Shown here: positions 37,901 through 47,800 of the stretch, piece after piece | Layout: each line of letters starts with the position of its first letter | How positions within the stretch are numbered: position 1 is the stretch's first letter | NCBI GenBank assembly: GCA_016779985.1 | Contig: JADHMP010000013.1 | Location: 1 to 57,166, forward strand | Origin: JADHMP01 sp016779985 | GTDB taxonomy: Bacteria; Bacteroidota; Bacteroidia; Flavobacteriales; Flavobacteriaceae | Length of the DNA stretch: 57,166 nt | Direction of reading: 5' to 3' | Program-made: the position numbers and the translations under genes | Notes under the pieces: generated by a model | What the model saw: the letters and a program-made list of their open reading frames with translations, nothing else | Databases searched by the model: none | What the model was told of the DNA's origin: nothing

Positions 37901-38743
37901 TTAATCAACTATTATAAAAATGTCATTAATAAATTGATTAATGTCTCGATCATAGCTCATTGATTTGATTGTAGGTTGAGGAATTGTCTTAGAAAATGTC
38001 TTTTCAAAGGGGTCATCCTTCTTCAGAGAGAACTTAAAATCATAACGGTCTTTGATTGAATAGCTTTGCTCAAAAACATAACTTATTACGTCCAATCCAT
38101 TTTCTAATGTCCTTACCTGAAAATCATCTAATCTCTTCTGATCACTTTCATCAACAATATAGTATTGTTTTAAATCTATATCCGCTTGATTGGAGTAAAG
38201 ATTAAATCTAGTTTTTACTTTCCTAGAATTAAATTTAACCTCATAATTTAAAAGAGTGAATTTTGTTTTATCCTCTTCTTCACTTCCAAAAAACTCATTG
38301 TTGTCATTTATCTTCAATTCGATGCGTCCTGAAATCCCTCCTTTTTGGCTTTCAAAAATATTTTCTTCATCGACATAGAAATTTTTGTGTAATAAGTTTG
38401 TGTCTGGAAATTCATTTTTAAATATAAACAGATGGTTATAATGGAAAGGAATATCTGTGATATTAAGAAAATATTGGTCTTTTACTGTAAAATCAAATTT
38501 CAATTCTAATGGGCCTGCAAAAGTGGGGCTTTGCAAAAGGATTGATTTATCCATAAGAATGACAAATCCATTCGTTTGCTCCTTAAATAATAAACTGTAG
38601 TTTCTAAGTTGTCTTAGGGTTTCCACATCTGGAGCAATATCAATACCTGTTAGCCGTTTATCGGTATAGAATTCATGAAAAAAATTTACCTCAACAATTT
38701 TTGCAAAGTTGGTTCGATATTGAAAAGTACTTTTTGGATACAT
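37901..38743 (-). CDS. Conserved CIS-cluster protein of unknown function
   Basis: A 280-residue protein without signal peptide or membrane helices. It appears strand-rich, with charged repeats such as KINDNNEFFGSEEEDK and a C-terminal hydrophobic end FINDIFIIVD. No known domain is recognised. It lies between the DUF4255 end protein and the sheath, 45 bases after the former. Its place suggests a cap, adaptor or chaperone function for the distal end of the particle; this is inference only. Confidence 0.6.
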   Translation of the reverse strand: MYPKSTFQYRTNFAKIVEVNFFHEFYTDKRLTGIDIAPDVETLRQLRNYSLLFKEQTNGFVILMDKSILLQSPTFAGPLELKFDFTVKDQYFLNITDIPFHYNHLFIFKNEFPDTNLLHKNFYVDEENIFESQKGGISGRIELKINDNNEFFGSEEEDKTKFTLLNYEVKFNSRKVKTRFNLYSNQADIDLKQYYIVDESDQKRLDDFQVRTLENGLDVISYVFEQSYSIKDRYDFKFSLKKDDPFEKTFSKTIPQPTIKSMSYDRDINQFINDIFIIVD

Positions 38744-38787
38744 ACTCTTTAAATCAACGCAATATTAAAATCCATTTACACATTATG

Positions 38788-39336
38788 TTAGTCTTCTAGT
38801 CCGCGTCCTGCGATATTCGGAATATTCTCGAGTATTTGAGTTCCATCAAATCGAACGTGTTTTATTTTGTAAGCAACCGACGGGACATAGTTGGCTCCTA
38901 TGTTTGACCATAGCTTGTTGATTTCATCCATATTTATATTGTTGAATTCAACATAAACCTTGTCGATCTGGTTTGAAAGTAAGGGAGTATTGAGGTTATC
39001 AAAATAGTTGTGGTTCTGAAAAAACTCTATCACAATTGAAATGTATTGTAGCGATTCGATATAATTGAAGTTTGAAAAATAGGCTGAGAACATCAAATAT
39101 AAATTCATAGTCACTGGAGGACGGGCTCCAGGAATATTAGAGCTCACATTTTTTGTTACTTTTTCCTCTTCAATATTTAATAAAAAAACGCTTATTTTAT
39201 TTTCAATGTCTTGATTCACATTTCCTTTGATGTCTACGATGCTTGATATTATGACTGCATCGTCTGTTAAGGACAATTTGTTTTTCACATACTCATCCAA
39301 GCGGTCACTAATCGAGGTGATAATATTGTGTATCAT
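38788..39336 (-). CDS. DUF4255 tail-terminator/cap protein (Afp16/Pvc16-like)
   Basis: A 182-residue protein matching the DUF4255 (Pvc16 N-terminal) pattern: N-terminal helix (IITSISDRLDEYVKNKL), ENKISVFLLNIEEE, the NPAPPVY-like segment ARPPVTMNLYLMFSAYF, and VEFNNINMDEINKLWSNIGA followed by PSVAYKI. In Afp, the homolog ends the tube and sheath after the ruler is fully extended. In most clusters it is at one end of the operon; here it precedes the sheath. Confidence 0.9.
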   Translation of the reverse strand: MIHNIITSISDRLDEYVKNKLSLTDDAVIISSIVDIKGNVNQDIENKISVFLLNIEEEKVTKNVSSNIPGARPPVTMNLYLMFSAYFSNFNYIESLQYISIVIEFFQNHNYFDNLNTPLLSNQIDKVYVEFNNINMDEINKLWSNIGANYVPSVAYKIKHVRFDGTQILENIPNIAGRGLED

Positions 39337-39339
39337 GAT

Positions 39340-39570
39340 TTAAATATACTTTTTTATGGCAGCAACAACTATGCGAATTACATAAACACAGAGCATAGAA
39401 ACAATACACCCCACTATATATAATTGAACCGTAAAGACTTTTTCAACTTCATTCAGGCTAGGATCAGAGGAGGTTAAACTGAGTATTCCTAAAAACAAAA
39501 AAGAGAGCACAAGTGAGATCATAAAAATTATGATAAACCAAAACAATTCTTTAATGATGAAATCTTTCAT
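39340..39570 (-). CDS. Small two-helix inner-membrane protein
   Basis: A 76-residue protein consisting of two hydrophobic helices (FWFIIIFMISLVLSFLFLGI; VQLYIVGCIVSMLCVYVIRI) joined by a short polar, acidic loop. Five bases from the preceding GH18 gene and three bases from DUF4255, it is clearly part of the operon. No family is recognised. It links the envelope module to the structural genes and could be a small anchor or holin-like protein. Confidence 0.65.
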   Translation of the reverse strand: MKDFIIKELFWFIIIFMISLVLSFLFLGILSLTSSDPSLNEVEKVFTVQLYIVGCIVSMLCVYVIRIVVAAIKKYI

Positions 39571-39575
39571 TATAC

Positions 39576-41312
39576 TTAGGGTTTCTTAAACGGATTTATT
39601 CTTATTAAAGTGGATAGATAAAAAGCGATAATTCCAATCAAAAAGGTAACATAATATTTCCAATCTGATTTTAAGTAAAACAATTCATTAATTAAATAGA
39701 CCAGAGGGGTGACAAAAAGATAAATCAAAACAATGAAGATGACTCGGTGAAATAGATTTCTAATAATTGAGTCTCTCACTTTCCAATCATTCAGAGTGAT
39801 TACTAAAGCAATCACGATAGCAAAGAGTAGAAAAAGAGACGCTACAAGAATTATTTTTTTATTTTTTAATAAATAACTAGACGCTTTGAAAGGATAGCCT
39901 TCTAGTTGTGCAATTGGATTTTCAATTTCAATGGTGTCTGAAGCAAATTTTTCTTCAATCAAATCCCAAAGGGCTACGTGCCCATTGTCATATCCTAGAG
40001 CCCATATTCCGATTCCTTTTAAATCTTTACTTAATGCATAATCATATTTTTTGCCAAGGGTATATGCATCATCAAACCAAATTTCGATAGAAGTATTATC
40101 TGGATAATTCAGATTAAAATAGTTGGTCATACTTTCTCTTTGCAAAATGGGTTCTATATTATTTTCTTCTATGTACTTATCGTTAAAAATATTCATGACT
40201 TCTCTGTAAGTAACCTTACGTTCAAATTGAGAGCTTACAACGCCCCCTTCATCAATATTGCCTTCCCACATACTGCCATAATAGGGCAATGCTAACACTG
40301 TTTTATCTGGAGCTAATCCTCTCCCTAGATAAAATTCAAGTGTATTACTTAGGCTTATTCCTATATTCTCTACAGACACTAGTGGAGCAACAGCACCTTG
40401 AACTTGACTTCCGCTATTGTAGTCATAACCCATTATCACAAAAAGATCAGCATATTTATCTAATTCATCAATATCAAAAATTTCTCTACTGTCTACCGCC
40501 GGTAAGGTGACTGAAATGATTGGTTTCACATAGGTTATTCTTGCGTCAAGCTGGGTGCGTAAAAGTTTTACAAAACGATTGAAATTTCTTCTTTTAAAGT
40601 AGGAAAGTTGCTCAAAATTTAAATCAACACCATCAGCTTTTCGAACACTCACCAAACTGGTCAGACTATCAACTAAGTTATTCCATTTTCCTTCATCTTC
40701 TAGAAACATATCATTGTTTCTTTTGCCGTGACTTGAAACAGTTAGGAGCACTTTTGTCTTTTTTGCCTTTGCAGAGTCAATCATGGCAGTGGTACGCCAC
40801 TCCTCCATTTGCTCTGGGTTAGAGTAACTACCGGTATAGGGATCAAGTTTGTAAGAAAAATAGGTTATGGTCGATAAAAGTTCGAAAGAATAATTTTCCC
40901 ATGCATTGCCCATCCAATACGGATGCCATCCGAATACTTCTTTATTGTCTTTTATATGTCTGTATTTGGCATCTTGCACATAATATTTGTTTGTGGTTGA
41001 ATCCCAAGTGAAGTTAGAACTAGTGATTAAGTCATTTTTCCCATTGATGGCATCATATAAATACCCATAGGAGTTGAGCATGTTTTTTTGTTCTAATGGA
41101 AAATAGTCACCACTAGTAGAATCTTGTTCTTTAGCATCCTTTGTTTCTATACCTAATTTGTTGGTTGCTTTATTGACTGATCTTTCAAAAAAACGAAACT
41201 GACTTTGAGTCCTCCTTACGCTACTGCGCAACTTGGTTACTTCCCTACACGAATTAAAGGTTAGCAATAAGCCAAAGGCTATAATGAGATATTGTAGTCT
41301 CCTATGCTTCAT
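39576..41312 (-). CDS. GH18-like lipoprotein with C-terminal membrane helices
   Basis: A 578-residue protein. Lipobox at FNSC (Cys22) after a signal peptide. A GH18 (chitinase/YaaH-like) barrel spans about 105-430: GWHPYWMGNAW, TKVLLTVSSHG, the active-site strand ADGVDLNFE, and later VIMGYDYN and GIGIWALGYD. Catalytic Glu234 is kept, but the aspartate two residues before it in the family motif DxxDxDxE is Asn232. Three transmembrane helices follow (about 478-500, 515-540, 553-572), which is unusual for a lipoprotein of this family. The likely substrate is a cell-wall or chitin-type glycan. The stop codon overlaps the previous gene region, so it is translationally coupled to the lipoprotein at 41309. 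Confidence 0.8.
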   Translation of the reverse strand: MKHRRLQYLIIAFGLLLTFNSCREVTKLRSSVRRTQSQFRFFERSVNKATNKLGIETKDAKEQDSTSGDYFPLEQKNMLNSYGYLYDAINGKNDLITSSNFTWDSTTNKYYVQDAKYRHIKDNKEVFGWHPYWMGNAWENYSFELLSTITYFSYKLDPYTGSYSNPEQMEEWRTTAMIDSAKAKKTKVLLTVSSHGKRNNDMFLEDEGKWNNLVDSLTSLVSVRKADGVDLNFEQLSYFKRRNFNRFVKLLRTQLDARITYVKPIISVTLPAVDSREIFDIDELDKYADLFVIMGYDYNSGSQVQGAVAPLVSVENIGISLSNTLEFYLGRGLAPDKTVLALPYYGSMWEGNIDEGGVVSSQFERKVTYREVMNIFNDKYIEENNIEPILQRESMTNYFNLNYPDNTSIEIWFDDAYTLGKKYDYALSKDLKGIGIWALGYDNGHVALWDLIEEKFASDTIEIENPIAQLEGYPFKASSYLLKNKKIILVASLFLLFAIVIALVITLNDWKVRDSIIRNLFHRVIFIVLIYLFVTPLVYLINELFYLKSDWKYYVTFLIGIIAFYLSTLIRINPFKKP

Positions 41313-42550
41313 TCATATTTAATATTTAAAAGGAACTGAGGTTTATACAATTCTTTTTCAATTTCTTGATTAGAAAAAGCCAAAAAGGCTTGGACTACTC
41401 TCAAATAAATGTCGTGTCCATTAAGTTTAGAATTGTTTATAAATGATAAATTTGCTTTGGTTAGTGAAGACAGGGAGTCTGTGGTAAAAAAAGCATAATG
41501 AGGTTTTGAGTTGATACTCATTGAATCTTTTGTGATGGGATAAAAATCGATTTCAACCTCATCATTTTCTGACTCAGGCAGAAAAGTTTCTATTTTTTTT
41601 CTATTCAGTTCTGTGTATGCAAAAGTAATGAGTGGATTTTTGTTGGGGTCCAACTCTGCGAGTGTTTCAAAATTTTCTTGGTCTTTTTTTTCGAGCCCTA
41701 TCCAATAGCCCCAACCGATCAAATTTTTAGTCGGTGGAAATGAAATGGGCACTTTAATTTCATTATTTCCAGTTATGTCTAAAGCTGGTTTGAGTATGTA
41801 GTGTTTGTCTTCAGCTATCGTAAATAGTGTATCTACAACTTGTTCAAAAACCATTCTTTTTGTTTTGACTGTATCTATTTCTCTAACAATACTTAACGTT
41901 TTTCTTTGGGGAACTCGAGCAATTTGAATTTTTACATTAGAACTAAAAAACCCCTTTTTCAAAATATTCAAGATCAACAGATTGTCTGAAAGAGCCCTAA
42001 AACTACCCTCCACATTTTTGTTGCGCCCGAGATTGCTGTATTGGTATCTTATTTGATTGCCTTCTATAAGTTCTATAGATTGTATGTTTTTTGATTTTAT
42101 GTTTTCAAAAGAAAATAGGATGAGGTCATTTTTTTTGACCTCATATTGGAAACTAATTGGATTCCCTTTTGTATCTGTTTCAGAAAATAAATTTGCTAAG
42201 TAAATAGTATCTGATTTTTGCTCATCAGGAAGATAATCTTTCAAAAGAATCCCCTCTATCATATTCACTTTAACTGAACCACTATCAATAAGCACTTGAC
42301 GCACACTGTCCATGTGTTCTTCATCATAATAGGTCGTGGATTGTTCTTTAGACAGAAAGGTTTTTAAACTGTCAAGAACATTAGGCGCATATTTTCGAGC
42401 TGCATCTGTTACCGTCTTTTCAGTGAGTGGTTTAGAGAGTGCCTTTGGCACTAATGCGCTTGGGTCAACTTCATCTTTGACCCCAGAAAGCAGGCTACAG
42501 CTCTCAGAAAAAATCATGACAATGACGAAAAATAAAAATTTTCTTTTCAT
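41309..42550 (-). CDS. Unknown lipoprotein of the CIS envelope module
   Basis: A 413-residue lipoprotein: signal peptide and lipobox SESC (Cys18). The mature protein is mostly polar with repeated beta-rich stretches (for example LIGWGYWIGLEKKDQENFET and DIYLRVVQAFLAF). No known domain is recognised. It overlaps the GH18 gene by four bases (ATGA) and directly follows the DUF4407 gene, so the three are made together. It may form the outer-membrane part of an envelope complex. Confidence 0.65.
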   Translation of the reverse strand: MKRKFLFFVIVMIFSESCSLLSGVKDEVDPSALVPKALSKPLTEKTVTDAARKYAPNVLDSLKTFLSKEQSTTYYDEEHMDSVRQVLIDSGSVKVNMIEGILLKDYLPDEQKSDTIYLANLFSETDTKGNPISFQYEVKKNDLILFSFENIKSKNIQSIELIEGNQIRYQYSNLGRNKNVEGSFRALSDNLLILNILKKGFFSSNVKIQIARVPQRKTLSIVREIDTVKTKRMVFEQVVDTLFTIAEDKHYILKPALDITGNNEIKVPISFPPTKNLIGWGYWIGLEKKDQENFETLAELDPNKNPLITFAYTELNRKKIETFLPESENDEVEIDFYPITKDSMSINSKPHYAFFTTDSLSSLTKANLSFINNSKLNGHDIYLRVVQAFLAFSNQEIEKELYKPQFLLNIKYE

Positions 42551-43663
42551 TTAATTATTTTCTGCTATTTTATCTTCCAACTGATTCCGAATTCTTTCAT
42601 ATCGTTTTAAGGTTTCGTCCTTAACAATATTTTGAATTTGGGCTTCTTTAGATTTAATTTCATACCGAGTGGACATCTCTTTTAATTTCTGATTTTTTAA
42701 TCTTTCATGATCAAAATCATCAAGTGCTTTTAAATAGTTTATTTCAAATTGTCTCTCATATTCTAAAATTAAGTTGTCATAAGGGCCTTTAGAAGACAAT
42801 AACTTGGTCAATATGGGAGCTGTTTCAATCATAACGAATATAAATATTATAAATAAAGAAGATAACTTGTCAACATTGTTTAAAGCTCTTATTTGATCTA
42901 TCAACCCCGTATTCATTGCGCCTGCAATTGTTTTCTTGTCATCGTCAACAGAACTTAGAAGCTTTAACTCTCGTTGGGCAAGATATCCTAAAATTGAATC
43001 TCTTCTTGACTTTTCAATTTCTAACTCCTCCATGAAGGATTCATATTTTTCTTTTTTACTAAAACATTCAATTCCTCTACCCTTTTTACCCGTGCCACAG
43101 GTGCCATCACATTCGCACTTAAACTCTTCGTAATATTTCTCTCTGTAACTCAATAAGGCGTTATAACTGTTTTCAGTTATTTTCTTTTCTGTTGACAGTG
43201 AGGTGAAATCAGCAGCATATTTCTTTTCAACATCTTTGACTAGCTCGAGCTTTTCTTGGGTTAAATAGGTTTCAATTTCTTTTTTGAAAATCTGTATTTC
43301 TAATGGCTTAGAAATGATAACAGCAATCAGAATGGCAATTATGAGTCTTGGAATGGCTTTTACAGTTTCTGATACCTTACTCCGGGATATTCGCATACTT
43401 GAAATTATATATCGATCAAGATTGAAAATAATCGCAGCCCAAAGGATTGATGCAGCCACGATGAGATAGGTGTTTTCAAAAATCAATGAAAAAGCAAAAA
43501 AAGAAGAAATAAAAGCTAAAATAGCTGTGAAACATATGGTAAGACCAATGCTTGAATACTTAGTGATTTCAAACCTTGGACATTTTTCTATTATCTCAAC
43601 ACTAACCCCTGAACATGCCAGTAAAAACCGGCTAAAAAAATTAATTTTTATTTTTGAATCCAT
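42551..43663 (-). CDS. DUF4407 inner-membrane protein
   Basis: A 370-residue membrane protein with DUF4407 features: four transmembrane helices (two around 35-85, one near 110-125, one near 265-285), the motif NLDRYIISSMR after helix two, and a large extracytoplasmic loop (130-260) containing four Cys in CECDGTCGTGKKGRGIEC. The C-terminal part is a charged coiled coil (FEINYLKALDDFDHERLKNQ). DUF4407 proteins have no proven role. The start overlaps the previous gene by 23 bases. Confidence 0.8.
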   Translation of the reverse strand: MDSKIKINFFSRFLLACSGVSVEIIEKCPRFEITKYSSIGLTICFTAILAFISSFFAFSLIFENTYLIVAASILWAAIIFNLDRYIISSMRISRSKVSETVKAIPRLIIAILIAVIISKPLEIQIFKKEIETYLTQEKLELVKDVEKKYAADFTSLSTEKKITENSYNALLSYREKYYEEFKCECDGTCGTGKKGRGIECFSKKEKYESFMEELEIEKSRRDSILGYLAQRELKLLSSVDDDKKTIAGAMNTGLIDQIRALNNVDKLSSLFIIFIFVMIETAPILTKLLSSKGPYDNLILEYERQFEINYLKALDDFDHERLKNQKLKEMSTRYEIKSKEAQIQNIVKDETLKRYERIRNQLEDKIAENN

Positions 43664-44732
43664 TCTTTAGTGAAACAATTAAGTTTTTGATAGTGTTTAT
43701 AATTTTTTCTAACCATTGGGTTATTAAAGATTGGTTTTGGTTCCTATTATTTTCAGAATCATTTTGACTTGCATCTGAAACCTTTTCGTCGTGAAAGATA
43801 ATAAAACTTATCCTTTTGCTTTGGGTATTATTAATGGTTTTGAAGGTAAATAAAAATTCTTCATCTTTTTGGGCTAAGAAAGTATGATTTCCTTGCAAAG
43901 GTAGGTTTCCAATTTTTGTTTCTACGAGTTTTCCAATCATATTGATTGACCACGATATTTTGACTTCTTGATCAAAATAGACCGCATAAGTTCCTTTATT
44001 AATAGAAGAGGAATTAAGAGGAATCTCCTCATTGACGACTGGATCAAAAACACTTACATAAAATTCAATTTCTTTTTCCTCAATAACACGAACAAGTAAG
44101 CTTTTCTTTGATTGAAAATCTTTATTTATGGCTTCAATAGTAAACTTTTTACTCTCCTCAATTTTTATAACTTCTTTGCCAACAGAAGCTACTTGCCCCA
44201 AAAGAGGTGAAATTTTTATTTCATGTGCATTTCGAATTTTCCATGAAAGCTGAACTTCTTCATTCACAAAAACGATACTTCTATCAACATTAAATTCAAT
44301 GTCTATATCACCTGTTTTTAATTTTAATTTCTTTGCACTTAGGGTTAGACCATTAAACAAATCATTTTTTAATCGAAGCAGCTTCTCTGGATCTGAAACC
44401 TCTGATTGTTTTCTTGAACAAACTAAAAAGGTTTTATCAAAGAGAGCAAAATAATCTTCTTTAACGAATAGAACCTTGTCAACATGCCAATATATGAGGG
44501 CATTCAAATCGGTCAATCTTTTGCACAAATTGACTAATTTCATACTTTTTTTGTCTGAAGTAGAGATAATAACAATTTCGATGTTGATCCCTTTTTCCAA
44601 TGCATTTATGATTGATTTAGCTAATATGTAGAGGTCATATTCATCAACTAAAATTTGAGCGAGGTATTGAATTCTATTTAATTCTTTCTCAATTTCAGAG
44701 GTAAGATCATAACTTTGGAAAAACCGAAACAA
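43641..44732 (-). CDS. PLD-like/Ig-like protein, first gene of the CIS operon
   Basis: A 363-residue protein. The N-terminal 120 residues (ILAKSIINALEKGINIEIVI; IYWHVDKVLFVKEDYFALFD) look like one half of a phospholipase D-like fold, but the HxK motif is not intact. Two Ig-like beta domains follow (about 135-215, 220-315) with strands such as EVQLSWKIRNAHEIKISP. A Ser/Asn linker and an amphipathic Lys-rich helix (QWLEKIINTIKNLIVSL) end it. There is no signal peptide. It opens the minus-strand operon, so it is probably a regulator, adaptor or immunity-like partner. The next gene starts within its coding end (23-base overlap). Confidence 0.6.
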   Translation of the reverse strand: MFRFFQSYDLTSEIEKELNRIQYLAQILVDEYDLYILAKSIINALEKGINIEIVIISTSDKKSMKLVNLCKRLTDLNALIYWHVDKVLFVKEDYFALFDKTFLVCSRKQSEVSDPEKLLRLKNDLFNGLTLSAKKLKLKTGDIDIEFNVDRSIVFVNEEVQLSWKIRNAHEIKISPLLGQVASVGKEVIKIEESKKFTIEAINKDFQSKKSLLVRVIEEKEIEFYVSVFDPVVNEEIPLNSSSINKGTYAVYFDQEVKISWSINMIGKLVETKIGNLPLQGNHTFLAQKDEEFLFTFKTINNTQSKRISFIIFHDEKVSDASQNDSENNRNQNQSLITQWLEKIINTIKNLIVSLKNGFKNKN

Positions 44733-44812
44733 TAGAAATATAGTTTAGAGTTGTGTAATTTAATTTATATGTAATAAATTTAAACATTTATCGACCTAAA
44801 TTTTTGAAATAA
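44733..44812. promoter_or_regulatory. Divergent intergenic region, likely two promoters
   Basis: Eighty bases, very AT-rich, separate the starts of the 28-kb minus-strand CIS operon and the plus-strand nSTAND operon. Both must be transcribed from here or from just inside the neighbouring genes. No exact Bacteroidota promoter (TTTG ... TAnnTTTG) could be picked with confidence. Confidence 0.5.
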
Positions 44813-47800
44813 ATGATCATAAACCCATTCAAAGGACTTAATCCATATTCTGAACAGGATAAAGACAATTTTCTGGGTCGGGAAGAAGAAGTTGAATATT
44901 TGCTTCAGATTATCCAAAAGAATAAACTAATAACACTTACGGGAATGTCAGGATCAGGAAAAACATCTTTGGTTTTGGCAGGTCTTATACCTCGACTAAG
45001 AAATGGCTTTTTAGGTCAAGCAGGAAAAGAGTGGTCAGTTTGTTATTGTAGACCAGGCATAGCTCCCATAGAAAATTTTGTCCAATCACTCACACATAAT
45101 GGGGCATTGAGAATGGACAAAAAATCGAATACAGAAGATTTTGAACAATACCTCAACATTATTGAAACAAAGGGTAATTTAGGATTGATAGACATCTATA
45201 AAAACTCTGAAATTTTTAATAAGAAAAATTTGCTGGTTGTTGTAGATCAAATGGAGGATTTGTTTAATCTTGACCCCTACTTTGAAGCAAACAAATCAAA
45301 TCAAGATGAACTTCTGATAGAAATGCTCTCGCGAACAGTGAAAACGACTGAAACCGCAATCTATGTTGTGCTTAGTATTCAATCAGAATATGTTTCTAGA
45401 TTGATTGATTATTCTAAACTTCAAGAAATTAGAAGTAAGTCTCAATATTCATTACAAAATATTAGCACAAAGAAAATTGCGCTAATGATCAAACAACAAT
45501 TCAACAAAAATAAAATATACTTTAACGATGATGCGATCAACCCAATTATTGAAAAGGTTTCGAACGATAATTCATTGTTGATTAATTTTCAATTTTTGTG
45601 TTTTAGGCTTTTTGAAAAATTCTCTGATCAAAATAAAACCCTAACACAAGAAGAAATAGATGAAGTTGGTGGCTTAAACGACTGTATCAACTTAGCCTAT
45701 GAAGACTTTTTTCAATCCAAAAACGAAGAGGAAAAAATAGCTTTTGAAAAACTGATACGTTCCTTCATCCTTTTTAAGGAAGAGGGTATGGAGACTAGAT
45801 GTCAACAATTCAAAAACATAGTTACAATATCAGGCATTGAAACTAAACAATTGGTGAATCTGCTCTTTGAATTAAGAGGAGTTTTTGGATCTTCCTTTGA
45901 CTTTATTGAGCCTTTGATTTCTGGACGAGAAATCAAAATAAAACGCGATATAAAAAGCACTCATTATGTTTCGATGAAATATCAAAAAGCTAGATCATGG
46001 AAACATGAAAAAGTTTGGCTTGAAGAGGAGGAAGACAATTATGATAAATACAAAGTGTTTGCAGCTATGACTAAGAAATTTCTTAGTGGCGATGGAAGTT
46101 TATTAATTTCTCCTGAATTAGATATTGCGGTTGATTGGCGAAAGAAAACCACTCATTCTCTAGAGTGGTCAAAAAAATATAATGAAGACTATTTGAAAAT
46201 TATTGATTATATCGACCAAAGCGACGAGGCAAACAAGAAAAAAAGAAAAAATGAGGAAATAAAACTCAAAAGAAAAAGAAAAATTACGCGCCAAGTTATT
46301 TCAGCCATGTCCCTTCTTGTGTTGGTAGCCATTGGAATGTTTATAAATGCCACCATCTCCAGACAGAGAGCAAAAGAAAACGAAAAAATAGCGATTAAAA
46401 AAAGTAATCTAGCCCAAATAGCGCAAGAGGAAGCAGAAAAACAAACCGAGCAAGCCCTTCTAAACGAACAAATGGCTGAAAGAGAAAAAGACAAAGCGCA
46501 AATGGCTAAACTCGAAGCAGAAGACGCAAAAAATCAAGCTGACTTAGCTAGAAGAAAAGCAGAAATTAGTGCCATCAACGCTCAAGAACAGAGTGAACGT
46601 GCTAAAGAAGCAGAAAAAAAGGCATTAGAACAAACAAAAATTGCTTTGCTTGAAAAGGATAGAGCAACTTTGGCCAATGATAAAATTGTACAACTTAAAA
46701 ATCTGGCTGAAATTGAATCAGAATTTTATCCCTCCGTTCTTCGATTAGAAAAGCAAATATCATCTAGTTTGGAAAATCCCGAAAATGGTCTTGACAAAGA
46801 AACTATTGACCTTATTGAAGAAGCTTTGTCCAAGTTTAGCAATTTTGAAAATCTAAGCGACTCCTTGGATAGAAAGCCTGAAGTTGAAGGGGGGTATCTT
46901 TTATTACAAACTGCTCTAATGGCTCTAGAAGGAAAAACAGAATACAAAAACACCACAATGAAACTGAAACAAATACTTCCTTCAAGTGCTGCAAGAAGTA
47001 TAAGTGCCAATCAAAACATAATTGCATTTGGTGGAGACGATGGCAAACTTTATCTATTTGACACTTCTGAAAATAGTGAAGTAGTAGAGTTTAAAATTAA
47101 AGAAAGAATACGATCTGTTCTGCTACTCGATGTTTCTAATTTATTAGTAGGTACGTTTAAAGGCAATATTTATAAATTAAACATTAATGAGTCGTTTTCA
47201 AAAAATAATCTCATTGCCAATAGTGATTCCCCCATTAAAAAGATTTTTCATGATCCATTAGAAAAAAAGATAGTTGTTATTTCTGAAAACGAAATTATCG
47301 TATTTAACGAATCATTTGAAATTGTTTCTCAAAACCAAACAGATCAAATAATCACGGCCGGAGACTACAAAAATCAAAAATTGATTATAGCACAAAGCAA
47401 TAGATTGTTTCAAATTGTAGATGATGGATTAATACCCATAAATGGATTTCTTTCTGGGTCAGGGAATAGTAGGACTACTTCATTGTTCATTTCTACAAAA
47501 TATCTTTTTGCTGGAAAATCAAATGGGGAAATTGAAATTTATACTTATAAAAATAATGATTTGAGTTCCCTAACTTTTCTAAATAAAATCTTGCTCCACC
47601 GCACTCGAGTAACAAAACTGCTTTATTTAGATGAATTTGAAACACTCTATTCCTCTAGTTTAGACAATCAAATTCTGAAGTTCAACCTCAACGGGAATAA
47701 TATCGAAAATGTATCAAACAATTATATTGCTTTAAATGGTCATTCAAAATGGGTTTGGGATTTGGCAAGATCAAAAGATAATCAGGGAAGAAATATTTTG

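Noticed and set aside
17757..38743. Prophage interpretation of the tail-like genes
   Set aside because: Tube, sheath, spike and baseplate are present but there is no capsid, portal, terminase, lysis or replication gene, and an AAA+ ATPase and DUF4255 protein of the CIS type are present.
30000..44732. Type VI secretion system
   Set aside because: No TssB/TssC two-part sheath, TssJ/L/M membrane complex or ClpV is seen; the sheath is a single phage-type protein and the ATPase is Afp15-like.
44733..44812. Riboswitch or structured leader in the divergent region
   Set aside because: The 80 bases are simple AT-rich sequence with no stem of note.
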